A DNA stretch of 64,000 nt from Stercorarius parasiticus (GCA_013396915.1 VWZL01000196.1:368-64367), one strand, 5' to 3'; numbered from the stretch's first letter, positions 11,770 through 52,592 are shown. Notes: generated by a model not told the origin, from the sequence alone. Program-made: numbers and translations.

Positions 11770-13757
11770 TCAGTTTGCCTGAGGCATAATAAGCTCGTAA
11801 TGCCCAACCTGGCCTTCTTGCTTCAGCTGGTCTAAGAGATCTTCCTTGCGCCGCTTCCTGCTTACCACCAAGTATCTGTTGTGGCCCTGCCCATGAGATT
11901 TACTTTTAAGACCATATTTTTGGGCTATCTGATGTATCTGCTTCCGCTCGTCCATGTTCAGTTCTCTAGAGAAAGTCAAGTCAATGTGACTTTCTGAGCG
12001 TGCATAGTTTCGAATGATCTCTTCAATATCTCTTTTAGCGATTTTGTTCACCCTTTCTACATCAAGCCCGAGTCCTTCCCTTTTGAACTGCTCCTTCACT
12101 GAAATTGGCTCTCTAATTCCTTCACCATCTTTCCCTAGGCCACCACCTGTCCAGCCCATCTTTCTTAAAATTTGATTCCCAATGTTGTCTTCTTTGATCT
12201 TCTGTTTGAAAGCCTCTTCTGCTGATCGACCCCGAATCTCATTTCTGGAGATGACATCTTCGACAGTGCCTTTCTTCAGGTTATTAACAACAGTTGGCTG
12301 AGTCTTTTTGAGGATTTTCACAGCTTCCTCTGCTGCCTCATGCTTGACAGATTTCTTCACTCCAACTGCTTCTGCAATGAATTCATCTTCAAGCAGCACC
12401 TTGCATTTCCATCGCATGCCGGTCATCCTTTCGAAGACATACTCCACTGTCATCTTGTTGAACTGGGCGGTGTCGTTCAGCGTACACACTGGATTGCTGG
12501 AGTTCTCATAAATCACGAGGTCCTTCAGGTCCTTCTTCCTTCCAGAGCCCCGCGACGAGCAGCCCACTTTCTGAACCTGGGTCACCTTGATGGCTGCTAT
12601 ATTTGACTGCATCTTCTGCAGAATTTTCAATGCCTCCTCGGCTGCTGCATGCTTGCTGGTCTTCTTTGTGCCAAATCCCTCGGCTAGGCAGTGATCTTGT
12701 AGATACACCTGACAACGCCATGAGCGGTTGGGCATTAATTCATATTTGTATTCAACAGACATTTTGTTATATGAGGCAGAATTGTTAAGTATTCCTATTG
12801 CATCGCTGGCATTCTCTGTGAGGACAAAACTAGTCCAGTGTTTGTTGGTATTAGTGGAACCTTTCACAGATTCAGTACCAAGCTGCATCGGGACACAGTC
12901 CCTGTTGGCAACTACAAACTCCTCGTGAGGTTTAAGAGCAGGAGGGAAATCTGGGCGACTCACGCTTGCCTCGCACACCACCAAGTCTTCATGATAGGTG
13001 TGCTTGAACTTCCGCTGAACAACTCGAACTTCCACAGACTTCTTCAGCAGCTTGACTGCCAGCTCTGCGGCGCGATCCCTGGATCCGTTTTTGCTGCCGG
13101 CATAACCTGTGGCCAGGTAGACATTCTGACATCGCACTTCACAAGCGAAGCCATCTGTTAGGAGCTTCTTGCTCTTGGGGAGGTCAGCAGGGGCAATTTC
13201 TTTCAGAGGAACATAAATATATTCAGGATTTGTCTTGCATGCCTGAATTGAACGTGTCAAAAGATACGTATAGTTAATTTTATCAGTCCCAGTGTTTGCA
13301 TCTGGGTTAGTAAGATTTTTCCAGACAGCTGCTGACAGTTTCTCAATAAAACTCTGCTTCAGCGTTATAGCTGACGGAGGGAACGTCTCTGATGCAGACT
13401 GGGCAGTTGAAGGAGAAGCAGAAACCTGCGACATGCTGCTTGTGATGGAGTCCATACTATTCACAGCCTTCTGGGCTGCTGCTGCCTGGCCTGCAAAGCC
13501 AAACCCAGCTGAGTTGGAGAGCTGGGGATCCACCTCCCGTGCACTCACAAAAGAATTCGTACAGTTTTCAGCTGGCTGCACTATGCTGTTTGTGTGTGCC
13601 TCCTGGTTCACCTCCTGCATTTGGTTATCCATAGAATCTTCCTTCTTGTCAACCTTCTCAGCACTGGTGACAAAGTGTATGGGTTCAAAACGTGGTCGCA
13701 CCCGGAACCTGGGGACCATCTTTTTGGGCGGCTCAGGGATCTCTTCTGGCTCTGGAG
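11770..13757 (-). CDS. NKRF: NKRF main coding exon
   Basis: The minus-strand acceptor CACCCCTATAG is followed by CT, which completes Thr36, then PEPEEIPEPPKK onward to the TGA at 11770-11772. This exon carries all recognisable domains: XTBD/dsRBD-like modules, G-patch and R3H. The frame stays open upstream to an ATG at 13791, but that part is intronic. Confidence 0.95.
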
Positions 13758-16025
13758 CTATAGGGGTGGAAGAAAATGACAAGATTACCAATACGTGCTG
13801 TGACAGGGAGACAATGTTTTCACAGAGTGATCTCCAGAAGGAGACTGCAGGCTCTGAACACAGGATTCCTACTTCTTAGCCACAAACCAAGAGGCTTCCT
13901 TCCTTACAAAGATGTTCACAATTGGTCAAGTAAGACCATTCATTCTTGTGCAGGTCACTACAGTGGTATCTCCAGCTCCACAACCACCATAGAAAAATCG
14001 CTACATACTTAGTTACACGGATTTTAGGTCTGAATCACTTGCTCTGCCCTGCCAGCATTGCCCACTGAACCCATCCAGTCATTTCTGAAGTTTATCCATT
14101 CAAAGCTACTAAACCAAGTAAAAACTAAAACCAACAAGACAGAACACCAGAGTGGGACTACAGCCTCAGCTCTGACTCTGCCGCAGGGCTGTGGGATGAT
14201 CCCAGATAAACTACTTTATCTTCAGGTCTTCTCATTTGGTGGAGGAACACAAGTGATATTGAACCCTCCCTTCCAAAACACGCAGGGCTGTTAATGATGT
14301 TATTTTCTGTAAATATAACTACCCTTGGGTAAAGGATACCAAACGTGGAGAAATCTGCCTGAGCCCCGGATGACAACTGCAGTGGCTGGGGGCGGCATTA
14401 CACGTTACTGGGAGACCCCTTGTTTCTTAAGCAGAAAAAATGCAAATGAGGCAGAATATCCTGATATAGAAAGCTACCACAGAACATGAGAATCAAACAT
14501 CTGATAAGCAAATACATGACATCTAAAAGATGGATATACAAGACTTCTCCCGTGAAAGATTTAGCCCCCACACTCTGAAGTGGTACTTCGTAATTTCATC
14601 AGAGGAGCAAAAAGGCCACCTCAGCACCTTGGAATGAGCTGCCTACGCCAATGCCGATGCGTGCAAATGTAATATAGGTCAGGCAACACATCTGTCTAGA
14701 CATCACACTACCATAGCGTATTTATCATAGCCCAGTTCATTGCAGATGAAAAAAAACACTTCGCATACAGAATAAACTGGCTTCCATATTTAAATCAGGT
14801 GACAAAGCTCTTACACATGTGTTAAATCCCTCAGTCGTCAGTTTTGATGAATTATGGCAAGGTTTACATTTCTTGCTCAGTTTGGTATTTTAACGATTGC
14901 ACTGCAGCAGCACCTAATGGCTCTGTGCTGTCTGTGTAACATGCAATAGAGAGAGAACCTTTCCCCTCAGAGCTGCTGCCTGACAGACAAAACAGGGGAG
15001 AAAAGCAGTATTTTTGTCAGTTTTGCAGCCAGTCCATGGAAGCACAGAAAGACTGCTGGCTGTCAAAGGAACGGAAGAGACTTTGGCAGAGCTAAGGATT
15101 ATATCCACTTCTAGATGAGTCCTGTGCTGTCTGACCATTTGTGCTTTCAACAGCCAAACTACTGACTGATGCTGCCTCACAAAGCAAGGGCCTGCCTGCT
15201 CACACCTGCACCCATGAGCAATTCCCCTGCTGCGCCTTCTGGAGAAAGGGCAGGGAGCTCTGAAAGTGCGGGAGAGGAGCCAGCGGATGGAGCCCTTGAA
15301 CTGCCAGCCCTCTCTCCCTGCTGCATTTTCTCCACTGGAACAGCTACAGCTGCAACATCGATCCCTGAGACCATATGACTGGGCTGACACATGCAGGACT
15401 CTTCCAGGCCCCATAGGGAGAAGAGGGGGGAAAAAAAAGAAAAAAAGAGAAAAAAAAAATTAACCACCACCACCCCACACCCCCCCCAGTACTCCAGGCA
15501 GGTCCAAACTCAACATCAATCAGCTGAACTCCACATCTCCATGCACATGTACCTTCTCAGGTCGGAACACCACCCCTCAGCATAGTGAGGAAGGGCAGAC
15601 AGATATTTCATTTCATAGATTCAATTCCCTAACACTATCACTAGGGAAAATCAATTACCTGGTAATTTCAACAAAAAAATGCTATTTTCTTAAGCAAAGA
15701 GAGAGCCCTGCATGAATGATGTACACCCCACAACATAGCCGAGGAGATGAAATGGCTGTAGTCTACCAGAGTACATGATGGTCGCTTCTTTTCAGTTTGC
15801 TGTGCTGGCTCTTTCAGAGGCAGCCCCGTGGCACGCTGCTCTCCTCAGGCTCCCACTAATGCCCACCAAACAGCAAGAGGGAAGGGTGTCTCCTTTGACA
15901 CACCAGCAGGTATACTCACTGTCAGATGGAGAGCGGTATCTTTTTAGCTTCCTGCTAGGGACCAACTCGTATGACCTCATTTCCCCGATATCGATGCCTT
16001 CAGCCATCTTGAGAACCTTCTCCAT
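11770..16025 (-). CDS. NKRF: NKRF, NF-kappa-B-repressing factor
   Basis: Nuclear and nucleolar RNA-binding protein. It represses some NF-kB target promoters and, by known family biology, brings XRN2 and DHX15 to pre-rRNA processing. Coding parts are 15920-16025 (M1-D35 plus one base) and 11770-13757, joined in frame through Thr36, giving 697 residues; the human form has 690 (from memory). Domains: acidic/proline-rich N-terminus; an XRN2-binding-type (XTBD-like) plus dsRNA-binding-like module, about 172-274; two further dsRNA-binding-like folds, about 349-418 and 449-521, each ending in an alanine-rich helix; a G-patch, about 560-605 (MGWTGGGLG); and an R3H domain, about 609-673 (R-x3-H in ERKQIHQ). 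It ends in IMPQAN. Start chosen: MEKVLKMAEG, matching the human start. An in-frame ATG lies three codons upstream at 16034. Intact. Confidence 0.96.
13758..15919 (-). other. NKRF: NKRF intron between the two coding exons
   Basis: Intron of 2.2 kb. It includes a polypurine run with an adjoining C-rich tract (15414-15489) and short chance open frames. No other gene is seen. Confidence 0.85.
15414..15489. repeat. Polypurine tract followed by C/A-rich tract
   Basis: About 45 nt of nearly pure A/G (15414-15459) run into a CCACCACC/CCCCCC stretch. It is simple sequence, and this mirror-like purine/pyrimidine asymmetry can adopt non-B DNA. Confidence 0.85.
15920..16025 (-). CDS. NKRF: NKRF first coding segment
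   Basis: Encodes MEKVLKMAEGIDIGEM to SPSD plus one base of Thr36, then the strong donor GTGAGT. The start context is GTC-ATG-G (purine at -3, G at +4). A probable acceptor (CCACACAG) puts the exon start at 16041, so about 16 nt of 5'UTR or extended coding precede the ATG. Confidence 0.92.
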
Positions 16026-16041
16026 GACCTGCATGCCATAT

Positions 16042-19000
16042 CTGTGTGGATTCAACAGCAAACCACTTTAGAACTGGTCACATAGGGGCAACACACACAC
16101 ATGCACACACAAGCTTTTATTATGCAAAACAAGAACTAAAGCTGCCTGAGACGCCGTACCTGCTTCAAGGGAGACACTCCTCCCAATTTTGCTGGAGTAT
16201 TAACACAGGACCTGACCACTGGCATCACGCCGTAGCTAGTTCAGTGCCTGCAGACAGCTTGCACACCAGCTAATAAGCTACCTGGCTCTAAGGGAACCCA
16301 TTTGTGAATAACAAACCATGCAGACAGCAAACTGATGGTGTTCCAAACTTAAATTTAAATGCATTATCTGTCAAAATACAACATTTGGCAGAGCTGCTAG
16401 GAACACTGGGGTGTGGAGGAGGAGAAGTCTCCATGGGCATCGCAGCTTCAGTGAACTAAGCCCAGGAGCAACTGACAGGCACTGAAGTCTCGTCTGGGTC
16501 AGCAGCCACAGACGGCACGTCACCAATACTGAAATCACAGATGTCAGATGACAAAGGCACTGCCCAGCTTTTATCAACCACTCTTTAAAAAGCCATACTA
16601 ATTTCCAGCTTGGTAGCTTTAACTGAAATGTTTTAAATCCCTGAGCTGCGACAGAGGTGAGGTGGCTGTAACTAGCTCTGCACACACCCTGGCCCTGCTG
16701 CAGCACACTCACAGTTGCACACAGGCAGGACACACACTGTACAACCCCATCCCTCTTGGCCTTACATCCCTGACCATTTAAGTTTTCCTTTCCTCCAGGG
16801 ATCTGTCACATGTTTTCAAGCTATCTGCACGCTGAAGCTGAACAGGAAAAAAACTCAAACCTTTCTAACCAAGCAGAACCTACAAACACGGCCTGAAACT
16901 AGCCTCTGACAGCTTTGCACTGTGGTTCAGAAAGGAGAAAAAGCAATCTTGCAGCTGTTCCATGGTGTGCTCACCTTCAAAAGTCAAAAAGCATCAGGTC
17001 ACTGCCCAAGGACAGAAGGCCACAACTGTCCCAACAGGTAGTGCTGCAATAACTTGCACCAGCTTTTAAATACTACCATTACAAGGGCTCTGGAAATCTA
17101 CTCACTCTCCGCTCAACAAGTGGAGAATGGAGTTCCCGTTCCCGATTTAGAGGGCCAGGCAGAAGTTAGATCCTTTTAAATTACTGTGCGAGAACTGAAC
17201 ACAGAATACTGCAGTCCCTGCTTCACCTGCAGGTACCCAGCAGAGCTCAGCCCCCACCAGGGAGGCAGTGGACTGTGCACAGGGAGAAAATGCCAAGAGG
17301 CATCAAAGGGAGACAGTGGCGATACCCTCATCCTCCTGCAGCCAGAAGGGAGAGGGGTGGCAGAAGAGTACACTACCTGTGAAGGGAACATGAAGGATGA
17401 TGCCCTTTGCCAGCAGGGTGCAATAACAGCATTCGATTTGACACGAGTGTGTCACTCCTCTTCACAAAGGATGGAAATGTTTGGGGCTCAAATTTCTGCC
17501 CAGGGGATGATCATCCAGTCCCAAAATGTGTTTGTCTACCCTGGCCTTAGAATTGCCAAGCTGTGGAGACTGCAAATGGAGGCAGAGGAATCCCAAGCCT
17601 CCAATGCCTAACTAAAGACTCCCTGGTGTGACAAATATATTACCTCTTATCCTGATCCCAGTAGCTCTGCAGCATAATGCCTCCCCTTGCCTCACCCCTC
17701 CCCGTTTTGCAGCCACCTTTAACATATCTGAGAACACATGCATCTTCTCTCAATCAGCCCTAAACTAAATGAATCCTGTTACTTAACGCCTTCCTCACAG
17801 ACCATGTTTTCTAAGCCTTATGGACATTCTCCAGATCATCCCCCAGCAGAACACTTCCTCAGATTTCATCAGCAAAGACTGATTTGTATTTACTCTAACA
17901 AACAGGCTGTCTTCCCCTAGCAAGTGACCAAAGTTTAAAAAAAAAAAAACAAAACCCAAAACACACCAAAAATCACCAAACCAAACCCCAACAAACTTAA
18001 AACAAAAATCCCCCAGACTTTGAAGTTATTCACTTGATACAGCAACAACAGCTCTTCCCAAGCAGCAAAAGGCAGTTCCAGAGAAAGCTGTGGCTCCCCT
18101 CCCTTCACGAGACAACTTTAAGTAAAGCTGCCAATTGCTCTTTAACAGCGCAGCGTGTTCCCTGTGCCCGTGCACTGAGTTCATGTTCACGCACAAGACG
18201 AGCTTTGGGGAAACATCCTCACTGCTAATGGCTCTGCACTGCATCATGCCTAAATCTATTGCTCACGTCTCCCCTGAGAGTTGCAGGTACAGATGTTCAT
18301 CGGGGAAAGTACGTACACTTACAGGCTTAAATTGCACCACTTTTTTAGGATTTGGGATCTTGCCACATAGCTCTTCACTTCTGTTGTCAGCACCCTATAA
18401 CCATATTATTGCATTGATTCCCAAAAGCACTATCACAAAGAAGGCCCTCCGTTCAGACAGCACATAAACACAGTAACATGAGCTAATGGACCAAAAAGAC
18501 TACATTTTAAGAAGGTATGCTCAATTTTATCATACCCCTCAAGCTTTGGAATTTGAAGCCGTTTTAAAACTACATTCAATTTTGATGCTTGCAGAGCAGA
18601 ATAGTTTACTTGGACCAGAAAGAAATAAGAAAACATGCAGATCTACATTTAAAGATCTTGACTCAGCTCTGTACAAATCACACAAAATATTCCCTGACAA
18701 GGCTTTGGGATAGTAACATGAATAAAAGTCAAACTATATGCCCTTCAGTGTTTACAAGCTCCCCTGTCGCTGCACAATTTGCTGAAGTTAGTCATTAAGC
18801 AGTTGCTTCTCTCTTTAAAGCCTTGTGTCCGGTTAAAAATAATTGCAACATCAAAACTGTCGGTCGGGACGCGGGTGACGTTTGTGCAGATCTCCACAGC
18901 CCCGCTCCTTACGGTACGGTGGTTTCTGCAAGAGTAACCCCGATGAAGGGAAACCTCTTCCATTCACCGGGCCCATTTCTCTCAGAAAAACTGAGCTTTA

Positions 19001-19456
19001 AGGGGACCGTACGGGCTGCCTTACGCTTAGAGGGATACTTTCTCCTCACTTAAATTATAAAGCACAATAGCACATGCTGAACTAGTCCTCAGGGGTGGGA
19101 CATCAAGAACTACTTCCTTAAGCAGCTTGCTCCCGTCTGCATACAAACACATGAACGTTCGAGCAAAGAAAACTGCCACGGAACGGCGGGGGAAGCCCGG
19201 CCCCGCTCCGGGCAGCGGCTTCCAACTTCCACCCCAGCTCCTGCAGGCGGGCCGGGCCCTCCCGAGCCCGGCTGATACCCTGGGGCACCCCAGGCCTGAC
19301 AACGAGCGAAAGGCCCCGGCAGGCAGCGGGGCCGAGCGGCCGGGGCCGCCACGGCCACTCCAGCCGTCCGCCTCAGGGCCTGGGTCCGCCTCAGGGCCTC
19401 CCCGCACCCCCGGGCCTCCTCAGGGCCTCCCCACGCCCCCAGGCCCGCCCCATACC
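16042..19456 (-). other. NKRF: NKRF 5' intron (leader exon probably in or near the gap)
   Basis: No coding exon is seen. If NKRF has an untranslated first exon, as in human, this is its intron, running from the CpG island at about 19.2-20.2 kb to the acceptor at 16042. It contains an A/C-rich low-complexity block at 17936-18013. The first-exon position is not visible. Confidence 0.6.
17936..18013. repeat. A/C-rich low-complexity block
   Basis: A run of about 12 A followed by repeated AAAACCC / CACCAAA / CCCCAACAAA words. It resembles shorter blocks at 9387-9420 and 10186-10206. No transposon body is recognisable next to it. Confidence 0.75.
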
Positions 19457-20230
19457 NNNNNNNNNNNNNNNNNNNNNNNNNNNNNNNNNNNNNNNNNNNN
19501 NNNNNNNNNNNNNNNNNNNNNNNNNNNNNNNNNNNNNNNNNNNNNNNNNNNNNNNNNNNNNNNNNNNNNNNNNNNNNNNNNNNNNNNNNNNNNNNNNNNN
19601 NNNNNNNNNNNNNNNNNNNNNNNNNNNNNNNNNNNNNNNNNNNNNNNNNNNNNNNNNNNNNNNNNNNNNNNNNNNNNNNNNNNNNNNNNNNNNNNNNNNN
19701 NNNNNNNNNNNNNNNNNNNNNNNNNNNNNNNNNNNNNNNNNNNNNNNNNNNNNNNNNNNNNNNNNNNNNNNNNNNNNNNNNNNNNNNNNNNNNNNNNNNN
19801 NNNNNNNNNNNNNNNNNNNNNNNNNCGCAGTCGAGGCCTCCGGTAAACCGCGGTAGGGGGGGGAAGGCAGCCCGCCAGCACGGCCGCTCTGGGAGCCGCC
19901 CCGCCGGCGCCTCCCCGCCGGGCAGCGGGTGGAGGAGGCCGAGGCCTCCCCTCTCTCCCCGAGGGCGCAGGCGTGCCCTCCCCCGGCACTGCTGAGAACG
20001 GGCGCGGTACCGGCCGGCGGGGGGATAGGGCCGCGGGGCTGCTTCTGTCCGAGGGGCAAGGGAAAGCACCGCCAGAACCGCACCCCCGCCCCGAAGGCGC
20101 CGAGTTTTCCCTTTCAGTGACCACTCAAAGCTCCGTGGCCCCCCGGGCCCAGCACCGGGCCAGGCCCAGCACAGCTTGCTGTGGCCCAAGAGTTCCGTCA
20201 GCCCCACAGGCAGCAAACACAACACCATGC
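19150..20230. promoter_or_regulatory. NKRF: CpG island, probable NKRF promoter (interrupted by a gap)
   Basis: Very GC-rich DNA with dense CpG on both sides of an N-run. It lies upstream of NKRF on the minus strand and just downstream of the predicted SEPT6 3' end, so NKRF is the natural owner. The exact start site is hidden or not determinable. Confidence 0.7.
19457..19825. other. Assembly gap (369 N)
   Basis: Run of N inside the GC-rich island. Long apparent reading frames that cross it are artefacts of translating N. Confidence 0.99.
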
Positions 20231-20248
20231 ATGCAAGCTTTCATATTT

Positions 20249-20254
20249 TTTATT
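20249..20254 (-). terminator. SEPT6: Candidate distal SEPT6 poly(A) signal
   Basis: AATAAA on the minus strand, followed by an A/T-rich stretch, about 3.5 kb after the stop at 23789 and directly before the GC-rich NKRF island. Nearer alternatives lie at 20732-20737 and 22735-22740. Confidence 0.5.
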
Positions 20255-20512
20255 TAAAATTTTACATTAAAGTTAGAAAGGTGTCAGGCTAAACAGTGCT
20301 GGTTCTTCAGTGTCTGTCATGTAAGTACATCACCGGGTGCCGTTCTGGTGCACGTCCATGGTAGAAAGGGAAGGAGAGGAGGCGTGGGGAGAAGATGGTG
20401 GCCAGGGAAGCGTGCAGGGAGCGGAGCGCGGCAGCAGGGAGGAGTGGTAAGCGCGAGGGCTGGCTCCCGCGCACAAAGGACACTGCACCCTACTCACCAG
20501 GGATGGCGATGG

Positions 20513-20540
20513 ATCACTATTATTATCATTATCATCATTC
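20513..20540. repeat. ATT/ATC trinucleotide microsatellite
   Basis: Imperfect repeat of TAT/TATCAT units. Confidence 0.85.
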
Positions 20541-21216
20541 TAGCAGCTGTCAGCATCGCCTCTCCCTCCTGATACTGACAACTTTTTTCTAACTTCAAAG
20601 AACAAGAGGAAGTCTAGTTAGGAAAAAAGAAAAAAAGTACCACTTGACCCATGTCCACCAGCCGATGGAGCTTGTTTAATAAGGTGGTGAGACAGAGGAG
20701 GACACCAATGAAAACACACAGTTCTTCTTACTTTATTTCTTTGTTAAAATTAAATATTTGGTGGCTGCCAACAGAGCAAATTGCACCATGTTTGTATTTC
20801 CTTTGACTCTGAATGCACAGTTTCCAAAATCAATCAAACAACAGCATATTGAAAATACTCCTTAGGCTTCAACACCTCATGGAAGCCCATGACATTTATA
20901 TTATTAAAGACAAAATTAGAAAAAAAAAATATGCCCATAACAATGTTTGAAAATGTATTCGCTACATCATTAGTCCAAATACCACATGTCTGTTGCTCTT
21001 CAAAATTCCCGGTAAACAATCAGTTCCCCCGTATTACCCTGTCTTGTCACACAAATTACAAGACACTTCAATTTTAGATACCATGCAAGTCAGTAAAAGA
21101 GCTTCTTTCCGAGACACTAACACTGAAGATTTGTTCCCCCCCTCCCCAGGCACAAGACCCTTAAACTCTTCTAGAAGTGGCAGTCTTCTCCCTCAGACCC
21201 AGTGCAGCTGGCGAAG

Positions 21217-21320
21217 ACAGATTAAAAAAAGCTACAGAGAGAGAAAAGGGGAAAAAAGAGAAAAAAACCAGAAGATTAGCAAAAAAGAGAGACATTCAAA
21301 AAGCAGGAAAAGAGATGCAA
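21217..21320. repeat. Purine-rich low-complexity tract
   Basis: About 100 nt dominated by A and G (AGAGAGAAAAGGGG, AAAAAAGAG and similar words) within the predicted SEPT6 3'UTR; it is pyrimidine-rich in the transcript. Confidence 0.8.
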
Positions 21321-21392
21321 CATGAAAACAGCTGACAGAGAGATGGAACCTCCTTGTGGTACCTAAGGAAATCACACAAGTAAAAACATTTT

Positions 21393-21424
21393 TTCTGTAA
21401 AGTCTTTAAAAAGACTTTACAGAA
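21393..21424. repeat. Perfect palindrome with 15-bp arms
   Basis: Arms TTCTGTAAAGTCTTT and AAAGACTTTACAGAA are exact reverse complements separated by AA. The transcript of either strand could fold into a strong hairpin. It lies inside the predicted SEPT6 3'UTR. Confidence 0.9.
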
Positions 21425-23788
21425 CTTTAAATAACTTTCTACTAAGGCAAATGGTCAGGAAGAACAGCCAGTAACCTGCAGTATGGTTAAAAAAAGCCAC
21501 ATTAAGTGGTTCTTTTAGGAGATAATCTAGAAATCACTGACAGACTGGTATTGACAGGTTTTGGGAGCAGGCAACATTCGACAATAGAGGAAGAAGTAAA
21601 TATTCAAATTATTGTAACTTGCTTAAAAAAAAAAATCCCCCACAAAACAGTCAAAAGACTTTTATGGGAAATAAAATTGTATTTATGGTGAAACAGAATA
21701 CCTGAGAAAATACATTACAATCAAGAGTTTTAATTGCCTTGATTGCTGGAACCAGAGGCCAGACTGTCATTTGCTCTGCGGTACTGCGCAAGGTTGGCTG
21801 CTGCCGTGAGCAGACTAACGCACTGTATGCAGAAACTGTTCGTGAGGCTTTAGCATCATTCTAGTAAAATTCTCAGCAGCGGCTTGCACTAAAACCAGCA
21901 TTACCTATCACGACTAGGTCTGAGGTGTGCTTATCTTCCAAAAACCCAGGATTTGAAGGGTTTTTGTTGAAACTGTTTGGCAGCATGCATCCTGATCTTT
22001 CAGCGGGGTCAGGGCGCGTGGATTCACCCACATACAGAGAATTTAGCCTGCACACAGCGTGACTGAAGGATCAGGGTCGTAACAAGCAAGTCTGAAATGG
22101 AAATGAGGTCTTCAGGTAACACGAATTAAGCAAAAGAAAAAATAAAAGCAAACTAAAAAAGATAGATGATGTCATGAAAATGACACCAAGTATAAAGAGG
22201 AAAGAGGTTTTTATCTCTCAGCTATGCGATAATTAAACTAAGGTCATGCTGACATTTTAATGTCACCAATAAATACATTTAAACTGCGTTGTTATTTTGC
22301 CAGCAAAAATAACTCACAGAACTTATTTCCACATCCCTTATTTATCTGGGTGGAGAGGGACCAGGAAGAAGGGGAATCCATTAATTGCAGGGGAAAAAAA
22401 ATTGTAGGATTTAAAGTGGCAGCATCCATAACCTTGTTTAGGACTAATTTTACATCGTTTAATAAAAGCAATAACCACCGGTACATAGTAAAGACAGAAT
22501 CACAATGAGGATATAGGAGAGAGCAAGGGTAACACCATGGAAAGGTCACAGCTGAAATGCTGTCAGGTTTTATTAGACCCTCCGATTTAACAAGTAAATG
22601 AAGGTCCATTCCAGCCCATTGTATTCAGGGGTAATTACTCAGTACAGAGCCATGGGTTACTGTAAAAGAAGGGCAAAGAAAACAAAAAACAAAAGAAGTA
22701 AATGTTAACCAGAATTCACCGTCTGATGAAGTCTTTATTTAAAAACAAAACTCATCCAGAAATACACAGAGAAGACACCTGCAGGCAAACCACATTTGCA
22801 CTTGGCCAGAGTGAACTCCTGGCCTCAGTGAGCAGAACACCCTCCTTTTTAGTGCAAATCTTGCAGTAAAACAAGGCTTTTGCTGAATAGAAAATATGAG
22901 AAGCAACCTGCCAGCATCCGTACACTTCTAAACAGATGCCAAATAAAAAAAAAAATAATAAAGGTAATACTTTTTGCATTAAAACCAGAAATTGTTGGAA
23001 TCACTGAGAAGAAAGTCAAAGAAACATCATCGTCTTTCTTCACAAACACTGATATGTACAGCAAGGTGACCAGCTTTCCCTGAGATTGGATCCAGGATGT
23101 GCATCCAGGCCAGCACACTGAGAGGGAGACAAGGCAAGAGATCCTTCGTGACCCCTGCAGCATTCAGAGAACACTTAGTTGCAAACCGTGGATCCAAGTT
23201 TGAGAATCCCCAAGCCTGGGGACTAGAGGTTTGGACTCAGGCCCACGCCTGTGAGGATGTCAAGTTTTTGCAAAAAGTCCTTTAAAATTATTTGAGTCAC
23301 AGATGGCAGTGCAGGGGGGTAATGAGGGGTTAGATACAGCAAATAAAAAAGGGGAGAGGGGCAGCCAGTCTCTCGAGACAGCCCGTCCCACCCCACAGCA
23401 ACACGGCATGGCATTCACAGCGGTCCCAGGACGTGGGCTGAATGCTCACCACCGCGCAGCTACGCTCTCTTACCATGCAGCCCTCGCGCAAGATGGAGGG
23501 AGAGACAAAAAGCCGAACAACTGAGAAGAGGGGACACTAGCCCTACGAGCGCTCGGGGAAGAGGTATCAGCAATGAGCATCTCTTGCCAGTTCCATGTAG
23601 GCTATTGCTGAGTTCTTCACAAGAACAACCATAACCCAGAACAGCCAAGGGTGCGCGGACTCTTGCTTAAAACAAAATGGTGAGCGCAGGAAGGGAGCAA
23701 TGAGTAAAGGTGAGCAAACAGGCACAATGGCATAGCTGCGGGTTAACCGAATGTGGGGGCATTCGCTTCTGGTGTGAAGGGAAAGGTT

Positions 23789-52388
<28,600 letters not shown>

Positions 52389-52392
52389 CACT

Positions 52393-52592
52393 NNNNNNNN
52401 NNNNNNNNNNNNNNNNNNNNNNNNNNNNNNNNNNNNNNNNNNNNNNNNNNNNNNNNNNNNNNNNNNNNNNNNNNNNNNNNNNNNNNNNNNNNNNNNNNNN
52501 NNNNNNNNNNNNNNNNNNNNNNNNNNNNNNNNNNNNNNNNNNNNNNNNNNNNNNNNNNNNNNNNNNNNNNNNNNNNNNNNNNNNNNNNNNNN
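52393..52592. other. Assembly gap (200 N)
   Basis: Run of exactly 200 N starting 4 nt upstream of the SEPT6 ATG. It probably hides the 5'UTR and core promoter. A round length suggests a placeholder rather than a measured size. Confidence 0.99.

Larger units (their letters stand above)
20230..23788 (-). other. SEPT6: SEPT6 3' untranslated region (probable)
   Basis: AT-rich sequence after the SEPT6 stop at 23789, with minus-strand AATAAA signals at 22735-22740, 20732-20737 and 20249-20254. It holds a purine-rich tract (21217-21320), an ATT/ATC repeat (20513-20540) and a strong palindrome (21393-21424). No coding potential is supported. The length of 3.5 kb is inferred. Confidence 0.6.

Noticed and set aside
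13758..13791. NKRF starting at the ATG at 13791 (MVILSFSS...)
   Set aside because: This stretch lies before a clear acceptor (CACCCCTATAG), and the upstream exon at 15920-16025 restores the conserved MEKVLKMAEG start in phase.
19110..20228. Long frames spanning the first N-run, and similar ones across the second
   Set aside because: Their length comes from translating N. The flanking parts are GC-rich, proline/arginine/glycine-rich chance sequence.
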